Of a stretch of DNA of 64,000 bases, positions 33,195 through 43,300 are shown one piece after another (position 1 is the first letter of the stretch; each line of letters begins with the position of its first letter). Both the position numbers and the translations under genes were made by a program. The stretch comes from Tremella fuciformis (Eukaryota > Basidiomycota > Tremellomycetes > Tremellales > Tremellaceae). The notes below the pieces were generated by a model. The model was not told the origin of the DNA. It saw nothing but the letters and a program-made list of their open reading frames with translations, and did not search any database. The stretch covers positions 312,501 through 376,500 of the forward strand of contig CP136495.1 of assembly GCA_032768795.1 (NCBI GenBank). The letters run 5' to 3'.

Positions 33195-34350
33195 ATGCCG
33201 GCAGCGCGCAACAGGCAGGGCGCCGCACAGGCGCTCACACCGGGCCAGAAGGCCGCTGCCACCAGAAGGCGCAATGCGGAAGCACGCCGTCTGCAGCAGG
33301 AAAGGGACGCCCAAGCCGGACAGGCCGCCGCAAACGGCACCCGGGGGGGTCCACTTCGATGTGCCCAGCGACGCGGGCGAGCTGGTGTCAACCGAGCAGC
33401 TCCAGCAGAGCTTGTCGCACGTCACTGCCACCATGGCAGCCACGGACGAACACGTCGAGTCGATTTCGAGCAAGGTCGACGAGCTGGGGTCAAAGCTCGA
33501 CGCTCTGATCGCCCGCCTAGGCGATCCGAGCCCGGCAATGGCGAGCATCGCCCCGGCAACAAGCAGCGGCAGCACACTGCCCAATCCTCCCCTGCGCGGC
33601 CAGCATGGTGAGTGCCCACCCATCTCTCGCCGCTACGGGTACATCGACGAGAAGCTCCGGGGTGAAGCGATGGCCGGGACGATGGCACCGGAGAAACTTC
33701 CCCTCCTCCTCCCAGTCGGCTCGTCCCTGGCAACACGGCAAGCGGAGGACGACGACACGTTCGAGGTCAATGGAGTCACCGTCACGAAGAAGAAGGTCCC
33801 CGACCAAGCCGCCGTCCTTGCAAAATTCGTCCGCGGTGTCCCAAAGCCCTCCGCGTTCGCGGCAGCGTGGGGTATATACACGGATCTACTCCTGCACGGC
33901 ATGGCCGCCTTCGACGCCAAGTCGGTGGCCGACGCCCACTCGGCCCTGCTGAGCCACTCCACGTGGATCCTGGAGCACGCGGAGAACTTCACCTGGGAAT
34001 CCGTCATGTCCTATCACTTGACGGTGACGAACGAGAGAAAGGACGGCTTCTCCTGCGGCCTATGGTACAAGAACTTCGACGGTGACGCGTGGGGAACCAT
34101 CGCCGTGCGCAAATCGCAAGCACCAGCAGGCTCCAGGCCGGGCAACCAGCCAGGCCGGGTCGGCACGCCTGCTGCGGCACCTACCGCCCGCCCACAGCCG
34201 ACGACTTCCGCACCAAAAGGGCGAGCCTGCGTAAACTGGAACGCGGGCGTGTGCACCTCCGACCCTTGCCCAAGGGGCTACCGGCACGTCTGCAAGCGGT
34301 GCCAAGGCCAACATGTCATCCGCGACTGTCCCAAGGACAAATCCGAGTAG
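33195..34350 (+). CDS. Ngaro ORF1 (gag-like, zinc knuckle), frameshifted
   Basis: By comparison with the second copy (59853-60986), the protein starts at 33195 (MPAARNRQG...). The reading frame changes at a run of seven G (33343-33349), after which the other frame continues to the stop at 34350. The central part predicts a coiled coil (TDEHVESISSKVDELGSKLD) and a conserved block GYIDEKLRGEAMAGTMAPEK. The C-terminus has a CCCH-type cluster (CVNWNAGVC...CPRGYRH) and a CCHC-like knuckle (CKRCQGQHVIRDC). The expected role is binding of element RNA and particle formation. The single-base shift is either inactivating or a homopolymer error. Confidence 0.75.
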
Positions 34351-34362
34351 GAAATCGCACCT

Positions 34363-36474
34363 GTGCAGGGCTCGACTTGTTTCGGTTCATCAGGTGAGCA
34401 GGGCCCGTCTCTGTCTCGACCTTCCGGCATCTCCGGATCCGCCGCATCCAGCAGGGCAGTCCCCTCCGCTGCACAGCACGAAGAAGGGGCGTCGCGCCCC
34501 GTACTTCGACCGCTGCATCCCCCTCCAGCTGGGCCTCGCCCACCGCTGCATCTACCTCAGCCGGGCCGTGCCCGCCGCTGCATTCACTTCTTCAGCCGGG
34601 CTGCGCCCGCCGCTGCCGCCCACTTTCCAACCCTCAGCCTGGCGGCGCCAGCCACTGACAGGGCAGACATTATAATCCAACTCTCTAATCTTGCCGCCGA
34701 GGCTGGCCTCGTCCCACCAACCCTCCCGCCACCCCCGCGGCCAAACACCCACTGCGTATTCCCCGTTTTTGACCCGTCCAACACGCCAGCCGTCGCCTCT
34801 CCGCTCAAGGCCGAGGCGTGGGCAGCTCTCCTCGACGGGTACCCGGACGCTGTCTTCGTAGCGAACATCCTAGGCGTGATTCGGCACGGAGCGAAGCTGG
34901 GCTACGTTGGTCCACTTCTAGACGTGCAACGCCCGGCTGCAGGGGTCCCAAATCACCCCCTGGACGAAGACGGGCTTGCGCACGTCAGGGAGACGATTGC
35001 CGCGCGAGTGAGCCTAGGCCGAACGCGCGTTGTGGCGTCCCCGGCGGCGGAGCGGATCGTCGTCTCACCCATCGGCACGGTCCCCAAGGCAAACGGCAAG
35101 CGGCGCACCATCAACGACCTCTCCTGGCCGCGCCGCCGCCACAGCAGCACCTCAGTCAACGCGGGTATCGCAAGCGATTGGGTCACGCTCCGGTACGACT
35201 CCCTCGACCACCTGTTTGGACGCATACGCGCCGCCAAGGCCCCCTTGGAGCTGTGGAAGGCGGACCTGACGGACGCCTTCTTCCACGTCAGCGTGGCTAG
35301 CCGGGACGCCCGCTTGCTCGGGTTTAGCTTTGACGCTAGAGTTTACGCCGACTGCACGCTCAACTTCGGCGGCCGCTCCTCCCCGTTCATCTTCAACCTG
35401 CTGGCGGAGGCACTGCATTGGATCCTGGCATCGTTCGGCCTTGACCTCACGCACTATCTGGACGACTCCTTCGGCGCATGTCCCGCCGGCTCCGGCGGGG
35501 CGGTTCTCCGCTTCTTCCGCGCCGTTTGCAGCTCACTGGGAGTCGCGGTCTCCGACGAGAAGTCGAAGGCAGGGGAAGAGCTGGAGGTCCTCGGCATCAC
35601 CGTCAACAGCCGACTCGGCTCTGCCTGGCTCAGCAGGGAGAAACTCGACAAGCTCCGACGGAAGCTCGACACAACTCTCGCCCAGCCAAAGGCGCGCCCG
35701 CTCGAGCTCCAGGCCCTGGCGGGATCGCTCAACTTTGTCTCGCGGGTCTGCCCGGCAGGGCGCGCCTTCCTCCGCCGTATATACGACGCGGCAAACGCGT
35801 CGGAGCGGGACGGCGCAAGCCGTTCGACCGCCGGCGCCCTCGGCGACGAGCTCAGGTGGTGGCGCTCAATCCTCGATCGCTGGGATGGGATCACAATCTT
35901 GCCCGTCAACAAGCCGTGCGCCGAAATTTGGTCCGACGCCGCGTCCACGCGTGGCATTGGAGCACACCTGGGGCCGCGGGAGGCGTGCACCGCCGCCATG
36001 TCCCTCCCAGTGCCAGAGCGACACCGCGGCAAGGATATCCTGTTCCTGGAGACGCTCGCCCTCCTCGAAGCCCTCCGGCTTTGGGCAGCTGGCCTCCAGG
36101 GATCGGAGATCATGTGCAAGATAGACAACGCCGCCCTCGTGGCCTCTCTGCGCTCGGGTCGCTGCGCGCAGCGGGCCACGATGTCGCTGATACGCGAGAT
36201 CATCGCCCTCACCCTGGAGCTTCACGTCACGCTTGTACCCGATTGGGTACCCAGTGCAGAGAATGACGTTGCTGACGCCCTATCTCGTTTCGACTGGCCA
36301 TATCTCCTTAAACGCCGACCACATGTGACACACCTCCTGGACCGCCCATCGCTGCCGCCCGTACCCCCTACCGCACCAACCCACACGGCGGATCTCCCCT
36401 CTACCCTTCCCCCTCTCCGAATCCCGTATGACGATGCCTGTTACTCCAACTACGACCAGCCCGAGGACGTCTAG
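34363..36474 (+). CDS. Ngaro reverse transcriptase-RNase H
   Basis: A 703-residue frame. The first 130 residues are low in complexity (Ala/Pro/Arg). The polymerase domain follows: GTVPKANGKRRTINDLSWPR, LWKADLTDAFFHV with the first catalytic Asp, and HYLDDSF carrying the active-site YLDD pair. The RNase H domain has EIWSDAASTRGIGAHLG (Asp), LFLETLALLEAL (Glu), CKIDNAALVASL (Asp) and SAENDVADALSR (Asp), so all catalytic acidic residues are visible. It is in a different frame from the gag-like ORF1 and may be reached by reinitiation or splicing. The start at 34363 is simply the first ATG and is uncertain. Confidence 0.88.
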   Translation: MQGSTCFGSSGEQGPSLSRPSGISGSAASSRAVPSAAQHEEGASRPVLRPLHPPPAGPRPPLHLPQPGRARRCIHFFSRAAPAAAAHFPTLSLAAPATDRADIIIQLSNLAAEAGLVPPTLPPPPRPNTHCVFPVFDPSNTPAVASPLKAEAWAALLDGYPDAVFVANILGVIRHGAKLGYVGPLLDVQRPAAGVPNHPLDEDGLAHVRETIAARVSLGRTRVVASPAAERIVVSPIGTVPKANGKRRTINDLSWPRRRHSSTSVNAGIASDWVTLRYDSLDHLFGRIRAAKAPLELWKADLTDAFFHVSVASRDARLLGFSFDARVYADCTLNFGGRSSPFIFNLLAEALHWILASFGLDLTHYLDDSFGACPAGSGGAVLRFFRAVCSSLGVAVSDEKSKAGEELEVLGITVNSRLGSAWLSREKLDKLRRKLDTTLAQPKARPLELQALAGSLNFVSRVCPAGRAFLRRIYDAANASERDGASRSTAGALGDELRWWRSILDRWDGITILPVNKPCAEIWSDAASTRGIGAHLGPREACTAAMSLPVPERHRGKDILFLETLALLEALRLWAAGLQGSEIMCKIDNAALVASLRSGRCAQRATMSLIREIIALTLELHVTLVPDWVPSAENDVADALSRFDWPYLLKRRPHVTHLLDRPSLPPVPPTAPTHTADLPSTLPPLRIPYDDACYSNYDQPEDV

Positions 36475-36527
36475 CACCGCCTCCCCCGCGCTGGCAGCAG
36501 GAGATCGGGGGCGATCCGCTAGCGGCA

Positions 36528-37550
36528 ATGTACATCTGGTACAGCGTCTCGGGCTCCACGCGCAACGCCTACGGCAACACGGTAGAAGCCTTCAAGACCT
36601 TCTGCAGACGCCGCGGCTGGCCCGGCCCGGACTGCCCCGTCGTCCCGGCACGCGTCGAGGCGTGGATTGCGGCAGAGGCCGCCGCTACCGCCGCCTCCAG
36701 AGGCCTCGCGAAGAAGACGCTGAAGCGCAAGGTGTCGGCGCTTGTCTCCTGGCATACCGACCTGGGTGAGGACGGCTCGCTGGTAGCCACACCCAGGGTG
36801 GAGCGCATCATTGCAGGCGCAAACCGCTACCACGGCATCACGTCAAAGGCCCAGCCCCTGCCTATCACCCTGCCGGTGCTGCGCCGGGTTGTCGCCGACA
36901 TCCAGGCAAACGCCAGCTCCTACGGCGGCCCTGCCAACGCGGCGTGCCTGAAGGCGACTTTCTGCCTCGCCTTCGCTTGCTTCATGCGCATGGGCGAGCT
37001 CACCTACGACTCGTTCGACCCCAGATTCGACCTGCGCCGGGACAGCGTCCTCATCAGCGCCACGGACGGGTGGAGGCTGCGGATTCCGGCATCCAAGACG
37101 GATCCCTTCCGCCTCGGCGTCACGATCGTCATTCCAGAAGGCCCGGCGGATGTATGCCCGCGGCGTGCGCTGCTCGCCTGGTTCGCCCATCGACCGGAAG
37201 CAGGGGACGCGCCGCTCTTCGACGCCAGTAGGCTTGCCTACCGCCGTGCCTACGTCTGCAAGATGCTCGACAAGGCCCTGGCGAATAGCGGCCACGCAAG
37301 CTCACTGTTCAGCGGACACTCCTTCAGGCGAGGCGCCGCCACCTGGGCGGCGTCCATTGGCCTCTCGGCCACCGACATCAAGACCCTAGGACGATGGAAC
37401 AGTGAATGCTACCGCCTGTACATCGACGCAGGCCCTACCCGCACAGCGGAGGTGGGCAGGCGCTTCCTGATGGCCGACCCAAGCCGCTCGTCCCTGCCGT
37501 CCTCCGGCATCCCCTTGCCAGGCGACGTGTGGCGCCCCTCCATCGCCTAA
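36528..37550 (+). CDS. Ngaro tyrosine recombinase
   Basis: 340 residues, following the RT gene by 53 bp. Features: a core-binding N-terminal region (STRNAYGNTVEAFKTFCRRR, LKRKVSALVSWH), the first catalytic Arg in CFMRMGELTY, SFRRGAATWAAS with HxxR in GHSFRR, and the nucleophile region RWNSECYRLYI. This enzyme integrates the circular cDNA of Ngaro elements in place of a DDE integrase. It is intact and gives the expected full length. It is unrelated in detail to the DUF3435 recombinase at 20.7-25.3 kb; both belong to the tyrosine-recombinase superfamily. Confidence 0.88.
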   Translation: MYIWYSVSGSTRNAYGNTVEAFKTFCRRRGWPGPDCPVVPARVEAWIAAEAAATAASRGLAKKTLKRKVSALVSWHTDLGEDGSLVATPRVERIIAGANRYHGITSKAQPLPITLPVLRRVVADIQANASSYGGPANAACLKATFCLAFACFMRMGELTYDSFDPRFDLRRDSVLISATDGWRLRIPASKTDPFRLGVTIVIPEGPADVCPRRALLAWFAHRPEAGDAPLFDASRLAYRRAYVCKMLDKALANSGHASSLFSGHSFRRGAATWAASIGLSATDIKTLGRWNSECYRLYIDAGPTRTAEVGRRFLMADPSRSSLPSSGIPLPGDVWRPSIA

Positions 37551-37625
37551 GAACGCTGCGTTTTGGGCGCATTCCCGATCCCGATGCTGTTTCGCGCCGA
37601 GCTACACCGGCGCACTCCGCTTGGG

Positions 37626-37870
37626 AGGCAGGCCGGAATGCAGTCATGCCCCAAACCCAGCTGATGATGATGACGACAGCGGCGAGAGACGAGCAGAGGT
37701 GCTAGGACGGTCACGTGACAAGGGGGAGTGACTTGAGGGCCCCGAGCGAGGTTGAGACCGTCTCTCAACCGTCACCTTGTCGCCCACGGTCACCGCGCCC
37801 GTCTCCGCCGCCCAACGTCACCGATCGCCCGCCCACCCACCCGTGATCGGCAGGAACGCGTGCGCAAGGA

Positions 37871-37909
<39 letters not shown>

Positions 37910-38065
37910 CAGAACAATGGAGAACAGGACTTTGAGCACGGATAAGGAGAATGAGGAGAGACCACTAATAGACTGTCCCTGCCCGCCCAGGCAGGCCGGA
38001 ATGCAGTCATGCCCCAAACCCAGCTGATGATGATGACGACAGCGGCGAGAGACGAGCAGAGGTGC
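37626..38065 (+). repeat. Ngaro split repeats B1, A2 and B2
   Basis: B1 37626-37702 and B2 37989-38065 both begin AGGCAGGCCGGAATGCAGTC and end GAGCAGAGGTGC. A2 is 37703-37828. Between A2 and B2 lies a (GA)n run at about 37868-37904, also present in the solo copy at 15 kb. Confidence 0.9.
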
Positions 38066-39020
38066 CTCTAGATAGAACGTCTACTTAGAGAATCGACCGT
38101 ACCAGTGACGAGAGATAGATAAGTGAAGTGAGTCTTGATTGCTCCTCACCCAGCTTGGTTCCACTCTACTCTTGTTCGCTACTATCTGTTACGAATAGTC
38201 GTTGATAGTTAGCAGCTTGAACCGATAGATTGATTTAGGTGAGCTTTAGTTGGATCTAAAACAGGTCACTGGGTACAGGTCTGACACTCGCCCTCAAAGA
38301 ACAATAGGCCTCCTTGATGCTTACTCAGCGAGCTCGCCGGATGCGGTGAACTTGGCTAAGGGAAACGAGAGAACAATGAGCTTGACTTACATTGGCCAAA
38401 ACCTTGTCGAGCTTGCAGAGACAGAGTCACAGAATCGACGGATGGGCTGTAGGATACATAAGGCTCGCAGAACCCTCGTAGAACTCCAGTACTCTCGCAA
38501 TTGAGTTGCATGGGACTACTCCCTCACTTACTCTCTCTCGCTCCGTCCCGCCAACAGCTGCTAAGGTCTAGCACTTGTCGGTCCGCCTTGCCTTGCCCCG
38601 CCTTGCCTAGCGATCCTCGGCAACCCTCGTCGACACTTGTTGAGGCTCTACGAGTCCTCCGAGCCCTTGCCCTCGCCCTTCTCTCCTAGTCTCGCCCAGC
38701 CTCGCCGAAGTCGAAGAGTCTCGGTCACCCAGTGACGGGCCTTTGGACAGAGACAGAGAGGTATCGTGACATGAACCCAGCACTCTTGTTGCCAATCTCT
38801 CAGTCCCCTTGCTTTACGAGCCAGAGACTAGGCCCCCTCGTGCCCTTTACCTTGGGCTACCCCTTCGAGCATGACACTCGTACGGGATCAGATGGGTGAG
38901 GTGACAATCAAGGGGCTTTCATCGTATATTCAGTAGGCTGTTCAAAGGAGATCTTAGTCATTAAATTGATAAAACCTGCCATTTCACAAAGGTACGCTTA
39001 CACACAGGGAGGCTTTGAAT
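38066..39020. other. Interval right of the Ngaro element
   Basis: Cys/Leu-codon-like CT-rich low-complexity DNA without a supported gene. TATCGTGACA at about 38763-38772 resembles the end of the LTR-like sequence at 32054, so parts may derive from the same kind of element. Confidence 0.35.
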
Positions 39021-40378
39021 TCAAGAGTCTCCAAGGGGAGGGGGACCACGCGGGATTGGTTCAGTTGTATATATCAACATGGCCTCCCAGCCTGGCCGTT
39101 TGCGCGCTGTGGGCTCCTTTCTTATCCTCTGCACTGGATCCTGCTCCGCCTTTTCTGTCAAGAAAGTCTCTAAATTCTCCCAAGATATCATTTCCGCAAT
39201 ATCCGGTTGTGATTCTATGATTTGGGTTATGGTCATATCGGATACGGCCTTTGCTCTCTCGGGCATCATGCTGCTGAGCCTCTGTAACAAGTTGGAATAC
39301 CACGCCGACAGCACCTTACTGCAATGTTCCTCTCGTGCCTCAAATGTGATATTACGCTGTTCTTGACTTTTTCGCTCCTTGCTTGAAGGTTGTGCGTCAC
39401 TTGGGGGCCTGACGGACCGAAAGTCCACAATGAGATGTCTGCCTGCCCAGTTTTGAGCGAAGTCTCTGTGTTCCGCAGACAGTGCAACAAATCCATCCGA
39501 GTCGGCTTCCATTGTCCCATTGCCGGCATTGTACTTGTACAGATGCGCCCATTGGACACAACCTTCGATCCGCGCCTCTTTGTTACGGCCAGCTCTTTTG
39601 TACAGCATGTCAAGGGTGGGTAAACCCCCCGAAGACTCTCGGGACCGCTGTCTGGGTCCTTGCAATACTGAACCACCGGCTTGTCCTGGCCGAACTTTCT
39701 GGGCACCGGCCCTCTTGGAGTTTCTGGGTTGTCCCTCTTTGCAGAACCCAGAGAACCCCGTTTGCCGTCTTCAGACGCCCTTGCTGGTGTAAGCTCGTTT
39801 GCAAGCCTCATTTCTTCTGATCCTGGTTCAAAAGGCGATGCCAGCCGACTGTTCCCAGAGTGGGATGACTCTGACCCAGCAGAAGAGGCTGTTGATGTGG
39901 GCGTCGCACTGCCTGAAAACCAATCAGACACAAGCAAGGGTTCTCCAACTGATGCCCAAAGCCCGATGTCAAACGTCGTCGCACACGCGTCATTGTCTGT
40001 TATTGTGATGTTAGGTAGGGGTCCTTGCACAGTATAGTCGGAGAGGAAAGGTTCGTACGCACCGACAATGTTCGTCACTTCAGGCCCTGACTGTGGGTGA
40101 TTGTTCAGCAGGGTTGTGTGTTCCCACGGTAGGTGCTCTGGGACAGGGTTCATTGATTCCTGTGCGCCTTCCCCTTCCCTGGAGCCCAACTCTGGGTACT
40201 GGTCCCCCACTGTTGTTGGTTCATCGGTCTCTGCCCAGTTGTCGGCAACCCTTTTAAGCTCTGAGCGCACAAATTGGCCGCTTGCTTCTGGCCCCTCTTG
40301 GTCCTGAATGTCTTTCCAGCGCTGGAAATCCACAGCAAACTTAGGCGGAGCGGATGATTGATTCTCTGGAGCTGACAT
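39021..40378 (-). pseudogene. Family A member 2, broken by a frame change
   Basis: The start at 40378 aligns residue by residue with member 1 (xRWKxIxxxEG, ELKRVA), and the middle shares WFSGSATPTSTASS. The first frame runs to 39266, but the C-terminal family domain (HLYKYNAGNG, SDGFVAL, REEHCSKVLSAWYSNLLQRL, MTITQIIESQPDIAEMISW, DPVQRI) is in another frame that ends at 39021. The two frames overlap at 39266-39665, which includes a C6 run at 39625-39630. Either a one-base indel, a sequencing error or an unseen short intron joins them. It is the closest relative of member 1, from which the LTR-like and Ngaro insertions separate it. Confidence 0.6.
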
Positions 40379-40621
40379 GCTGAACAACCTTCCTTCAATA
40401 GAAGCAAGATTTGAAGCAAGATTTGAATAATTGGTGCGCAATGCAGGAAATGGTTTGAAGTAGACCACACCTGATGACGTGGTAGCCTGGCGTGCGTTGC
40501 TTGTGGCCTGTAAATGGGAGCGGAGTCTGTGGCCGTCCGTTGGTGCGGTATGTGGGGTTTGCAGAAGGTGAATATGAATGATGAGGGCATGCATGGGAGA
40601 GCTTGGGTGCATACAAGGCAA

Positions 40622-41309
40622 TGCGGTGGTTGGTCAGAGCAAGGTGGGGCGCGCGCTCAAAGGAGCATCCCATTGACTATGCTTTTTCAGCAACCTACAC
40701 GTAGGATCATCTGGCTCTTGTGTTTCAAGCACCAACCATGATCGGAAGAGGGACGGCGCGGTGCTTGAACTAAGCAAGTGCTATGCAGCTTCGTGAGCCT
40801 GGGCCCCATTCTTTTGACAAAGACTATACTCTTGCCAGACGCCACTGATAAGGGGGGAAGACTTGAAGAAAGGACTGAAGGCTTTCGTTTGACTGCCCAG
40901 CCCACCCTTGCTCAAGGTGAGCTTTTGGGCTGCAGGTCGAGAAGGGGTGTGTGCCCTTTATCTGGCGCAGATTCTCCCACCGCCTCCATGTTACAGGTTC
41001 AGTCTGCCTCTGACGTTGCTACGTTGCTCTCGTACTCACACCTCTACCGGAGCAAAGCAGGACGACGCGCACCATTTCTTTTTGCAGCACGCTCTAGGAC
41101 CATGTACGCCGATGCACTGTTTGTGTACTGCTCCTCGTTTGGGTCGGCTTTGCCTTGCCGCTCATGAGAATGAGATAAAGACAGGGTATGCATTATGCCA
41201 GTACTGTATCCTCAAGGACGGAGTGAGCTTGACCTCAAATGAGATCAATCACTTCGCGTCATCCTGAGCTGAATCTCAAGTTGCGAACCAGATAGACGTT
41301 GTAGCTCGA
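40622..41309. other. Interval between family A members 2 and 3
   Basis: No supported gene. Confidence 0.4.
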
Positions 41310-42452
41310 TCAGGGCTTATATCTCACTGTGGCCCCCCAGCTGGTGTTCTGCCGCCCGTTTGTTACCAATACCATCTCGCCGCCGGTCTGCATGGAATCT
41401 TCCATCGCTTTCTTTGTCAGGAAGCTTTCCAAGGTCTCCCAGTGCAAGAGCCTACCAAGGTCTCAGTACTCTTGGGCGTTGTTGAGTTCATCGATGGTCA
41501 TTTGTGACAGAGAATCGCGGTAGGCAGACCAGACCGGATGGTCTTCGATTTGACCCACGACCTCATCGTACCATTCTCCCACTATCCAGCTGCAATACTT
41601 CTCGCGGACGTCTCGGTCACGGCCTGCTTTGGTAGCTTTTTCCACATCCGTCGATCTGTCATTGTCGTTGGTCTCAGGGAGAAAGCCGATCTCGAGATGC
41701 GTCCTCATCCACTGGCGGATAGACCTCCTGTGCAGTCGTACCAGTGCGGCAAAGCCGTCTTCGTGCGGAACCATTTTCTCGCCCTCGACTTTGAGGAGAG
41801 CGGCAGAATGGGCATAAGCATTGGGCCGGACCTGCGAATATGCCAGAGTTTTGAGCGATGGCCATCGACGACGAGGATCGCCCCGATGAGGCTGTCTCGT
41901 ATAAGGTGCAGAGAGTGAACTCGGGCTCGAGCTCTGTTGGTTGAAGGTGCGACGTGCTGGGCTCGAGCGGTTGGCATTCCTTGTGGTCTCACCAGAGTCT
42001 TTAGCCACGTTTGTCGTTACGAGGTCCCTGCCTGTCGGGTCGGTAGCAAACAATCCGGGAGAGGGGGTAGGCTTCGGGTCATACGACTTAACGCCACTCC
42101 CTGGTTGGTCAGTCGCAATGGTCGGGACACGGGCACGCTCTCGGAAGGAGTCATCCCAAATGTTCGGCAACTGGCGCTCGTTGAAGATTGCCCTCATGGC
42201 CTGATTGTCCTTGATCTCATTGTCAAGTGCGAGTGTCCCTGCAGGATGCGGGGTAATATTCATAGGGCTGGTCACCGCCGTCCTATACTGGACATGCTGC
42301 GAGTCGGGAAAGGAGATCGTATCCTGGTGAAGTGGCCACGGGATGGGGTATGACGAAGTCTGGAATGCTTCGCAGGGGCTGGCTTCCAGGGGCGATTTGC
42401 CAAATCTACTTTGGTTTCCATCCTCTGTCGTCGGATCAGGTCGAGCAATCAT
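41310..42452 (-). pseudogene. Family A member 3, with an in-frame stop
   Basis: The frame from 42452 gives 329 residues with the family signatures EDGFAALVRLHRRSIRQWM, REKYCSWIVGEWYDEVV and LSQMTIDELNNAQEY. It then meets TGA at 41463-41465. The same frame continues downstream with perfectly family-like sequence (DLGRLLHWETLESFLTKKA...WGATVRY) to a stop at 41310-41312. So the normal protein would have about 380 residues, and this copy carries a single nonsense codon within the last 15 percent. The N-terminal half is diverged from all other members. Whether the 42452 start is right is uncertain. Confidence 0.6.
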
Positions 42453-43300
42453 GCTCTCAGACTGAGCCGGACCGTGTACTGACCCCGCTTCATAATGGGG
42501 CTCGATGTCTTGCCAGGAGTGCGGAGTGGAAAATGGCCCCGAGGGGCTACGTGATTGATCTCAACCTTGCATGATCCTAAATCAAACAACTTGTCCTACT
42601 TGTCACAAGTCACTTAGGCCGTGCAGACCGTCCTGTTGGCCCAGAGGTATGTCTGATGAAGGCCAGAATCCTCCAGACGTAAGGTGTCCTGCTGGTGGCT
42701 GGTATTTCCAAACTCGATCACAAAGGACCCAAGGCAGAGCGAACTACCGTGAAGGTGCAGATGGAGAGGGGGTAGGGCTGTACGAGGAATGAAAGGACAG
42801 GACGGCCAGTCCCGCGTTTCAACTGTTGGGTGAAGTCTGACGCGTGCAATGCTGAGGAGTAGCGCCGGTGTGCTTTGCGCGGTAGAAGCTTGCCACCGAC
42901 TCGCGCTTTCATGTTTCAACCGAGAACATGAGGTTTGAGTGGATGCTTGGGTCACCCTTGGCCCGGGGTCGTAGTCGGGAGCCTCCAATCAACGATCAGT
43001 GTACCTTTTCGTCCAGCCCGGCTCGCAAATCTTCCCAACTGCTGATCGGGGCAGCGTAGTACTGCTCCGCCGTCTGCGAATTTGGGTGGATCGCGCGAAC
43101 GGATTCCCCATTGTACCTTGTCAATCGACTGACAAACAGCCACGCTCAGAGGGGTATAAGACGGCATACATTGTGCAAGAATGGTAAGAACACAAATCGA
43201 TTGGGGCCATACACCTAAGTGTAGATCAAATCAACGCAGACCGGAGTGCACATCGCGTAGCGCTGGAGTCCGTCAAACGTTGCAAGCCGGTAATGCTTGA
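42453..43300. other. Interval between family A members 3 and 4
   Basis: No gene recognised; short frames only. Confidence 0.4.

Larger units (their letters stand above)
32913..38065 (+). mobile_element. Complete Ngaro (DIRS-order) retrotransposon
   Basis: The layout is diagnostic of Ngaro split direct repeats. A1 (32913-33038) matches A2 (37703-37828) over 126 bp; B1 (37626-37702) matches B2 (37989-38065) over 77 bp; B1 abuts A2. Between A1 and B1 lie gag-like, reverse transcriptase-RNase H and tyrosine recombinase genes, all on the plus strand. There is no target-site duplication at the ends, as expected for recombinase-mediated insertion. The repeat pairs look identical by eye, implying a recent insertion. 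It lies between family A member 1 and member 2. Confidence 0.9.

Noticed and set aside
37868..37904. (GA)n run as an independent microsatellite of interest
   Set aside because: It is a regular part of the Ngaro A2-B2 segment and recurs in the solo copy at 15 kb.
33000..38000. Many long antisense and alternative frames in the Ngaro copies
   Set aside because: GC-rich codon-biased transposon genes leave long shadow frames. The frames with gag, RT, RNase H and recombinase motifs explain the DNA.
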